From positions 1,922,001 to 1,986,000 of the forward strand of contig CAWFPH010000003.1 of the NCBI GenBank assembly GCA_963817615.1: DNA of 64,000 nt, written 5' to 3'. Every line of letters begins with the position of its first letter. Position 1 is the stretch's first letter. Below the pieces are notes generated by a model that searched no databases, was not told where the DNA came from, and worked only from the letters and a program-made list of their open reading frames with translations. Origin of the DNA: FEN-1219 sp963817615 (lineage in GTDB: Bacteria; Pseudomonadota; Gammaproteobacteria; Steroidobacterales; Rariloculaceae). This document shows positions 58,438-64,000 of this stretch, piece after piece. A program made the translations under genes and the position numbers.

Positions 58438-58712
58438 CTATGCCGCGGCGCAGTCGCGGGCGTTCCTCGAGATGCAGAAACGCCTCGTTCCGGGACGTCT
58501 AGTCCCAAGACTTGAAAAACTTCTTCTCTTATCTTCTTCTTCAGCTTGAATGTCGACGGATACGTAACGCCACCCGACTTGTGCAGCTGACCCGCGAACG
58601 TGCTCGAGGACATCGCCAGCATGACCGGCGGCACGTATACCGCAAGCTTGCTGGCAGTTTTCAGGAACTTACGTCGCGAGGATTGCACTTTGTCGGTCGT
58701 CTCATTCTCCAT
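58438..58712 (-). CDS. small twin-arginine-leader peptide, candidate substrate of the PqqD-kinase
   Basis: ATG 58712 starts MENETTDKVQSSRRKFLKTA SKLAVYVPPV, then MLAMSSSTFAGQLHKSGG. The SRRKFLK stretch and hydrophobic core look like a Tat signal, with possible cleavage near TFAG, leaving a short Gly/Lys/Ser-containing core. The frame after residue ~60 is uncertain. Staying in frame it remains open into the kinase gene to 58128. Shifting within the AAGAAGAAGATAAGAGAAG tract gives a stop at 58438, used here. The head is the kind of short leader protein found beside HPr-kinase/PqqD genes. Its link to the kinase is inferred from position and the RRE domain. Confidence 0.45.
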
Positions 58713-58943
58713 TGATGCGCACTCCGAATCGATCGAACCCACCCATTTAACAAAGTTCTTTTATCGAGCACATCTAGCGATGTCAATGCATCGACATCGA
58801 AATCGTGCCAGTCGCAGAAATAGTGTAAGAAGCACCGGCACTCTTGGCCGAAGGAGTAAAGAAAGTCGGCGTTTTCCGGCCTCCGGGGTCGCGTTTGACC
58901 CCGCCGACGCGGGGCGTCTAGACTAATTCGCGCAACGGGACAC

Positions 58944-59018
58944 GGGCGTTTAGCTCAGCGGGAGAGCGCTCCCTTCACACGGGAGAGGTCGCTGGTTCGA
59001 TCCCAGCATCGCCCACCA
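58944..59018 (+). tRNA. tRNA-Val (anticodon CAC)
   Basis: 75-nt cloverleaf with encoded CCA (59016-59018). D-arm AGCTCAGCGGGAGAGC, anticodon stem-loop CTCCCTTCACACGGGAG with CAC, T-arm GCTGGTTCGATCCCAGC, discriminator A. Acceptor GGGCGTT pairs with ATCGCCC except a T6:T67 mismatch, where most valine tRNAs have A6:T67. Lies 16 nt from the end of the convergent ugd gene. Confidence 0.9.
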
Positions 59019-59034
59019 TACCCGTCCCGCAGCC

Positions 59035-60396
59035 TCAGCCGGGCAGCCCGCGCCCGACCGGAATCCGCAACGACCTGCCGCGGCCGATGCCGTAATAGGC
59101 GATGCCGAGCGACTCCATCTTCACGGGGTCGTAGATGTTGCGGCCATCGAAGATGACGGGTTCCTGCAGCGCGGCTTTGATCACGTCGAAATCCGGGCTC
59201 CTGAATTCGCGCCATTCCGTGACGATTGCGAGTGCCGCTGACCCGGTCAGCGCGTCCTCCGCTCGTTCGCAAAGCACGAGATCGTCGCGGGCGCCGAACA
59301 CGCGGTGGGCCTCTTCCGTTGCAACGGGATCGTAAGCACGCACCTTGGCGCCCGCCTTCCACAAGGCCGTCAGCAACACCCGGCTCGGTGCCTCGCGCAT
59401 GTCGTCCGTATTCGGCTTGAACGACAGACCCCATACTGCAATCGTCTTGCCGGCAAGCTGTCCGCCGAAGTGCTGGACGATCTTGTCGAAAACCAAGTTC
59501 TTCTGGCGCTTGTTGACGTTCTCGACGGCGCGCAACAGCTCCGGCTCGTAGTCGACTTGCGTCGACGACGCGACCAGAGCTTGCACGTCCTTCGGAAAAC
59601 AGGAACCGCCGTAGCCGCAGCCCGGATAAATGAACGAGTAGCCTATTCGCGGGTCCGAGCCGATCCCGAGGCGCACCTGCTCGATGTCCGCGCCGACCCG
59701 CTCGGCCATGTTCGCGAGCTCGTTCATGAAGCTGATCCGCGCAGCGAGCATCGCGTTGGCGGCATATTTGGTGAGCTCCGCCGAGCGCACGTCCATCAAG
59801 ATCGCGCGATCGCGGTTCCGAGTGAACGGATCGTAGAGCGTGCGCAGCAGCTCCGCGGTGCGAGGGTTGTCGGTGCCGATCACGATGCGGTCGGGCTTCA
59901 TGAAGTCCTCGATCGCAGCGCCCTCCTTCAGGAATTCGGGGTTCGAGACCACGTCGAATTCGATGTCGACGCCGCGGCGATGAAGCGCGGCTTCGATCTC
60001 GGCCTTCACGCGATCGGCCGTGCCGACCGGCACGGTCGACTTGTCGACCACGATGCGGTATTCCGACAAGTGCGTGCCGATCGAGCGCGCAACGGCGAGG
60101 ACGTGCTGCAAATCGGCCGAGCCGTCCTCGTCCTGCGGCGTGCCCACGGCGATGAACTGGAACAAGCCGTGCGCGACGCCCGCGGCGGTATCGGTCGTGA
60201 ACTCGAGCCGTCCCGCTTGCATGCACCGCTCGACGATTCCCTCGAGACCCGGCTCGTAGATCGGCAGGTCGCCGTTCTTGAGCCGTTCGACCTTCCGCTC
60301 GTCGATGTCTACGCAGAGGACGTGGTTGCCGGCATCCGCAAGGCAGCTGCCGGTGACGAGACCGACGTACCCGGATCCGAAAATCGTAACGCGCAT
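59035..60396 (-). CDS. ugd: UDP-glucose 6-dehydrogenase
   Basis: Intact, 453 residues. NAD site MRVTIFGSGYVGLVTGSCLA, VLCVDIDERKVERLKNGDLP IYEPGLE, STVPVGTADRVKAEIE, GADIEQVRLGIGSDPRIGYS, FIYPGCGYGGSCFPKDVQAL with the catalytic Cys, and SFKPNTDDMREAPSRVLLTA. It oxidises UDP-glucose twice to UDP-glucuronate, feeding the UDP-xylose synthase at 53165-54140 and any glucuronosyltransferase. The start is ATG 60396; the nearby lipoprotein gene ends at 60467. Confidence 0.95.
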   Translation of the reverse strand: MRVTIFGSGYVGLVTGSCLADAGNHVLCVDIDERKVERLKNGDLPIYEPGLEGIVERCMQAGRLEFTTDTAAGVAHGLFQFIAVGTPQDEDGSADLQHVLAVARSIGTHLSEYRIVVDKSTVPVGTADRVKAEIEAALHRRGVDIEFDVVSNPEFLKEGAAIEDFMKPDRIVIGTDNPRTAELLRTLYDPFTRNRDRAILMDVRSAELTKYAANAMLAARISFMNELANMAERVGADIEQVRLGIGSDPRIGYSFIYPGCGYGGSCFPKDVQALVASSTQVDYEPELLRAVENVNKRQKNLVFDKIVQHFGGQLAGKTIAVWGLSFKPNTDDMREAPSRVLLTALWKAGAKVRAYDPVATEEAHRVFGARDDLVLCERAEDALTGSAALAIVTEWREFRSPDFDVIKAALQEPVIFDGRNIYDPVKMESLGIAYYGIGRGRSLRIPVGRGLPG

Positions 60397-60466
60397 GTTT
60401 TCAGCTCTGCCCGATCAGCGGCGAGCATACTACACACGGCGCGCGGGGCCCGAAAGTTTGCCCCGA

Positions 60467-61231
60467 TCAGAGCACCGTCTTCGCGACGACGTTCGAGAAG
60501 GTGCTCTCGATCCCCTTCGAATCGAACGCCGTGGCGGTTAGGTAATACTTGCCCGGCACGAGCTGCTCGATCACGTAGCTCACGACGCCCGCATTGTTGA
60601 TCGAGATGGAATTGGCGTAGCTGCCCAGCGTCGTGCCCCAATAGACTTTGTAGCCTGCGAGATCGGTCAGCGGCGTTCCATCCTCGCGCTGAGTCGGAGG
60701 CATCCACGAGAGCGTGATCGCTCCGGTCGCGGTGCCGACGACCGAAACTTGAAACGCCGGCAACGTCACTAGATACACGCCGTCGGTCACCGTAATCGAG
60801 ATGCCGGCGTAGACGCCGATGTCTCCCAGCTGCGGCGTTCCGGCGAGCGTGCCCGTGGCCGAATCGAAAGTGGCCCAGGGCGGCTTGTTCACTATCGAGA
60901 ACTTGAGCGTGCCGCCCTCGGGATCGAGAGCGGTCGGCTTGAAGCTGTAGCCCTGCCCATAGACGACCGAGCCCGGCGGCGCACCGGCTATCGACGGCGC
61001 CAGATTGAGGTGTGTCGCGCTGCCTCCCGTGCTCGATCCTGCCGGCGTGCCGGTAGAAGCCGTCGGCGCTTGCGCGCTCGGCGCGGCGGCACTGCCCTGG
61101 TCCTCGCCGCACCCGGCGAGCGCCCCCACTGCGCCGCCCAGAGCGAGAATCAACACGGGGCGCAGCGCTGCGCGCGCGTCTTCGAGAAGGCGAGAGACAA
61201 ACCAATAGATACGATCGCGATCTTGGATCAC
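60467..61231 (-). CDS. lipoprotein with putative Ig (He_PIG) and fibronectin type III domains
   Basis: Intact, 254 residues. Lipobox ALAGC with Cys41 after a long N-terminal stretch; a later start is possible. A Ser/Thr/Pro/Gly-rich linker leads to a He_PIG domain (APSIAGAPPGSVVYGQGYSF, WATFDSATGTLAGTPQLGDI) and a C-terminal Fn3 domain (TLSWMPPTQREDGTPLTDLA, GYKVYWGTTLGSYANSI, KYYLTATAFDSKGIEST). Its C-terminal half is strongly similar to the plus-strand lipoprotein at 62887-63993. Surface or periplasmic carbohydrate-binding role inferred. Confidence 0.78.
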   Translation of the reverse strand: MIQDRDRIYWFVSRLLEDARAALRPVLILALGGAVGALAGCGEDQGSAAAPSAQAPTASTGTPAGSSTGGSATHLNLAPSIAGAPPGSVVYGQGYSFKPTALDPEGGTLKFSIVNKPPWATFDSATGTLAGTPQLGDIGVYAGISITVTDGVYLVTLPAFQVSVVGTATGAITLSWMPPTQREDGTPLTDLAGYKVYWGTTLGSYANSISINNAGVVSYVIEQLVPGKYYLTATAFDSKGIESTFSNVVAKTVL

Positions 61232-61563
61232 TGGTAACCCCGCTGTCTTAGGAAAGGTCCGTTAGACCGGTGGCTTTGCGTCTCCGCCTTTCGACGGATT
61301 TGCCCTTTTCAGTCGGGATCGATTTTGCGGAAGCACGCGCCGGCTCGGCAAGCTGTCGCCGATGCGAGACGCGATTGCGTGGCGAAAGTGAGAGCCCGTT
61401 CTCACATTCGACGTCCGCAAAGCCGTTATGTCGCACAGAAACGAGATCGGATCGGCGGAGCCGCGCAAAAGCGGACCGTTCGCAGCGAGATGACGGAGGG
61501 GTTCGCCTCCACCCGTGCCGGCGGAAACCTCAGCGACGGAACGAAGCGAAAGCCGCAGGCGCT
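61232..61563. other. intergenic region
   Basis: About 330 nt between the He_PIG lipoprotein gene and the end of the GDP-mannose pyrophosphorylase gene. Open frames here are short and lack family features. Nothing regulatory could be fixed. Confidence 0.3.
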
Positions 61564-62694
61564 TCAGCGCCGATCGGGCTCCACGACGCCTAGCAGATCG
61601 GCACGGCCTCGAAGCTTCAAGGCTTCGACGATGCGCTTCACGTCTTGTGCGTGTTCACGCGCGACGATGAGGACCGCGTCGTCGGTCTCGACCACGACCA
61701 CACCCTCCAAACCCACCACCGCGACGAGCCGACCGCTCGCCGAGACGTAGGTGTTGGTGCATCCGTGCGCGATGACGTCTCCCATCAGGGAGTTGCCCCC
61801 GTCGTCCTTCTCGAGCACGTCATGCAGGGCCGACCATGACCCGACGTCGCTCCAGTCGGCATCCAGCGGAACCACCGCGGCGCGGCCGGTACGCTCCATC
61901 ACCGCATAGTCGATGGAGTTTGCGGGGCAATCCAAGAAGGCTGCGCCGAGCCGGGTAAAGTCGGCATCGACTTCGGCTGCCGCGACCGCTCGCTCGCACG
62001 CGGCCGCGATGGCCGGCTCGAACCGCTCGAGCTCCGCCAAGTAGGCGCGAGCCGAGAACAGGAACATGCCGCTGTTCCACAAATAGCGGCCGGAATCGAC
62101 GTAGGTCTGGGCAGTGGCAGCGTCCGGCTTCTCCACGAACCGGTCGAGCTCGGCCCAGGCGCCGCGATCCGCGCCACGGAGCAGGTACCCGTAGCCCGTC
62201 TCGGGCGCCGACGGCACTACGCCGAAGGTCACGAGGCGGTCCTGGTCCGCGGCGGCGATAGCCGCATCGACCGCCGCCACGAACGCCGCCACGTTGCCGA
62301 TCACATGATCGGCCGGCAACACGAGCAGAAGCGGGTCGACGTCCGGACTGCCGTGCGCCTTCGCGGCGGCCAGCGCCAGCAATGCGGCTACTGCGACTGC
62401 CGGGGCGGTATTGCGGCCGGCAGGTTCGAGCACGATGCTCTGCGCGGTCGCCCCTGCGGCACGCACCTGCTCCGCCACCAGGAAGCGATGCGCCGAGTTG
62501 CAGACGACGATGGCCGGCTGCACGGCCGCGCGCAGCGGCTGCAATCTGCGCAGCGATTCTTGAAAGAGAGAACGTTCGCCGACGAGCGGCAGAAACTGTT
62601 TCGGCCGATGCTCACGCGACAGCGGCCACAGCCGCGTGCCGGAGCCACCGGATAACAGCACCGGGACCAACGTTCGTTTGGACTGCTCGCTCAT
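61564..62694 (-). CDS. manC: mannose-1-phosphate guanylyltransferase (single-domain)
   Basis: 376 residues from ATG 62694 (MSEQSKRTLVPVLLSGGSGT); an upstream extension to 62817 is open but not family-like. GMP signature LSGGSGTRLWPLSREHRPKQ, VLEPAGRNTAPAVAVAALLA, LLLVLPADHVIGN, ETGYGYLLRG, DRFVEKPDAATAQTYVDSGR YLWNSGMF and SIDYAVMERTGRAAVVPLDA. It makes GDP-mannose from mannose-1-phosphate and GTP. It lacks the C-terminal cupin (phosphomannose isomerase) domain of bifunctional ManC/AlgA, which usually brings the length to about 470. So PMI must be coded elsewhere. Confidence 0.9.
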   Translation of the reverse strand: MSEQSKRTLVPVLLSGGSGTRLWPLSREHRPKQFLPLVGERSLFQESLRRLQPLRAAVQPAIVVCNSAHRFLVAEQVRAAGATAQSIVLEPAGRNTAPAVAVAALLALAAAKAHGSPDVDPLLLVLPADHVIGNVAAFVAAVDAAIAAADQDRLVTFGVVPSAPETGYGYLLRGADRGAWAELDRFVEKPDAATAQTYVDSGRYLWNSGMFLFSARAYLAELERFEPAIAAACERAVAAAEVDADFTRLGAAFLDCPANSIDYAVMERTGRAAVVPLDADWSDVGSWSALHDVLEKDDGGNSLMGDVIAHGCTNTYVSASGRLVAVVGLEGVVVVETDDAVLIVAREHAQDVKRIVEALKLRGRADLLGVVEPDRR

Positions 62695-62886
62695 TCGCGC
62701 GGTACGCGAAAGATCAATGGACTGTCCGGCATTGCTCAGCCTGCATCTCAACTCGATCGACAAGGTTCGGCGCAGGAGTCGCAGAGGCGCGCGAGTGTAG
62801 CACGCGTATCTCCGCACCGCGGCGACGTCGAGCAGTCGGCGATCACGCGCGTGTCGTCATCAACCGACAGGTTGTCGAGCACGATT

Positions 62887-63993
62887 ATGTCGCAGAGAAT
62901 CGCGCTCAACCGAAAGGACACCGAACTTGTCGCAAGCTTCGCCAGCCGCATTCGCGTTCTTCCAAAGCCAAAACTAGTGCGAGCATCTTCCGAACAGCGG
63001 TCGGTGCGCGACGCACTGCCCAGGTCACTGAACCTTTGGGCGGTCATCTCCTGCATGCTCGCGTTGACCGGTTGCGGCGACGGCGGCAGCAGCGGCCCCG
63101 GCGCCGCCGCCAAGCCCGGTGACGCTGCTACACGAGCTCGCACGGACACCGCCCCCCTCGTCAACATGGCCCCGGTGATATCGGGTACACCGCCGACCAC
63201 CGCAACGGTGGGTCGCGCGTACCTGTTCCAGCCGAGCGCAAGCGACGCCAACGGGGACGTCTTGAGGTTCTCGATCTCCGGCATGCCCTCGTGGGCGCTG
63301 TTCGATCCACGGACCGGAAGACTATCCGGCACTCCGTCTGTCGCCGGGCTCTCGCCGAAGATACTGATCACAGTCAGTGACGGCGGCGCGACGTCCGTGT
63401 TGTCGCCTTTCTCCATTACCGTCGAAGCCAGCGGCCACGGCGGGCTCGGCAACAACCGCGCCCCGAACATTTCCGGCACGCCGCCGCTCGCGGCTCTCGC
63501 CGGGCAAACCTACCTGTTCATCCCGAGCGCGTACGATCCGGACGGCGGCCCCCTTTCCTTCAGCGTCTCCGGATTGCCGTCGTGGGCGACCTTCGACTCG
63601 GGCTCGGGCCGAATCCGCGGCACGCCGTCGGTAGCGGACGTGGGGATGTCGAACAAAGTGTCCATCACGGTCAGCGATGGACAAGCGAACACGTCGCTCG
63701 CAGCTTTTACGATCACCGTCGTTGCCACGGCAACGGGCACGGCGACGCTGTCATGGCAGCCGCCGACGCAAAACGACGACGGCTCGCCGCTCGCCGATCT
63801 CGCCGGATACAAGGTCTACTGGGGGCAGTCGCACGGCAGTTACACGCATTCCGTGACCCTCACCAATCCGGGCGTTACCCGATTCGTCATCGAGTCGCTC
63901 ACGCCGGGCACTTGGTACTTTGCGACCACCGCGTTCAACCGCAAGAACGTCGAGAGCCATTATTCGAACGCCGCGTCGAAGATCATTTTGTGA
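62887..63993 (+). CDS. lipoprotein with two He_PIG domains and an Fn3 domain
   Basis: Frame open from 62851; ATG 62887 is used, but GTG 63004 gives the cleanest signal peptide (RDALPRSLNLWAVISCMLAL, lipobox LTGC). Two He_PIG domains: APVISGTPPTTATVGRAYLF with WALFDPRTGRLSGTPSVAG, and APNISGTPPLAALAGQTYLF with WATFDSGSGRIRGTPSVAD. Fn3 domain: TLSWQPPTQNDDGSPLADLA, GYKVYWGQSHGSYTHSV, TWYFATTAFNRKNVESHYSN. Paralogue of 60467-61231 with one extra Ig repeat and opposite orientation. Possibly a surface carbohydrate-binding protein. It stops at 63993, so the gene is complete. Confidence 0.8.
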   Translation: MSQRIALNRKDTELVASFASRIRVLPKPKLVRASSEQRSVRDALPRSLNLWAVISCMLALTGCGDGGSSGPGAAAKPGDAATRARTDTAPLVNMAPVISGTPPTTATVGRAYLFQPSASDANGDVLRFSISGMPSWALFDPRTGRLSGTPSVAGLSPKILITVSDGGATSVLSPFSITVEASGHGGLGNNRAPNISGTPPLAALAGQTYLFIPSAYDPDGGPLSFSVSGLPSWATFDSGSGRIRGTPSVADVGMSNKVSITVSDGQANTSLAAFTITVVATATGTATLSWQPPTQNDDGSPLADLAGYKVYWGQSHGSYTHSVTLTNPGVTRFVIESLTPGTWYFATTAFNRKNVESHYSNAASKIIL

Positions 63994-64000
63994 GCGCAGT

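Overview
The window is a high-GC proteobacterial chromosome segment, most likely gammaproteobacterial. It is dominated by a large surface-polysaccharide locus of the XrtA/PEP-CTERM (exosortase A) type. The family evidence is a PrsK-type sensor kinase, a small OPX exporter, a PEP-CTERM-type chain-length protein with its tyrosine kinase, a WecG/TagA-type transferase and an outer-membrane barrel. The exosortase itself, PrsT and the PrsR regulator are not in the window.

Layout. 1-5.4 kb: gltX (partial), a methyltransferase, tRNA-Glu and tRNA-Ala with a recognisable sigma70 promoter, prsK and a WecA-like initiating transferase, all on the minus strand. 5.4-13.9 kb: a decayed accessory island. It holds wrecks of two methyltransferases, a secreted glycoside hydrolase, a sulfotransferase and an O-antigen-ligase-like polymerase, mixed with pieces of at least three IS3-family elements, one nearly complete. 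14.2-20.6 kb: export/chain-length/tyrosine-kinase genes, a methyltransferase, a GT4 transferase and the WecG-type transferase. 20.6-30.2 kb: a minus-strand Wzm/Wzt ABC-transporter operon with four GT4 transferases and a methyltransferase, split by an FkbM methyltransferase insert bounded by an 87-bp direct repeat. 30.5-39.3 kb: two more transferase-like genes and a CDP-sugar module (rfbF, a 3,5-epimerase-like protein, C-methyltransferase, two SDRs, DUF4910 peptidase). 39.4-52 kb: secreted and surface proteins (barrel, a 1440-residue SGNH hydrolase with repeats, an FG-GAP protein with a GlyGly-CTERM-like tail) plus a methyltransferase, a GT2 and an acyltransferase. 52-64 kb: GT2-GtrA fusion, UDP-xylose synthase, a GT39-like membrane protein, an unusual PqqD-HPr-kinase/nucleotidyltransferase/leader-peptide cassette, tRNA-Val, ugd, a GDP-mannose pyrophosphorylase and two paralogous Ig/Fn3 lipoproteins.

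How it fits together: WecA starts an undecaprenyl-linked unit; the GTs extend it with nucleotide sugars from ManC (GDP-Man), Ugd/UXS (UDP-GlcA/UDP-Xyl) and the CDP-sugar module; methyl, acyl and formerly sulfo groups decorate it; export is through PCP/OPX/BY-kinase and/or Wzm/Wzt.

Caveat: about twenty otherwise convincing genes carry one or more single-base frameshifts. In many the flanking frames match their families exactly, which suggests uncorrected assembly errors. In the 5.4-13 kb island the shifts and stops are so dense that real decay is likely. The two explanations cannot be separated from this sequence alone. All family names come from reading motifs by eye; no database was searched.
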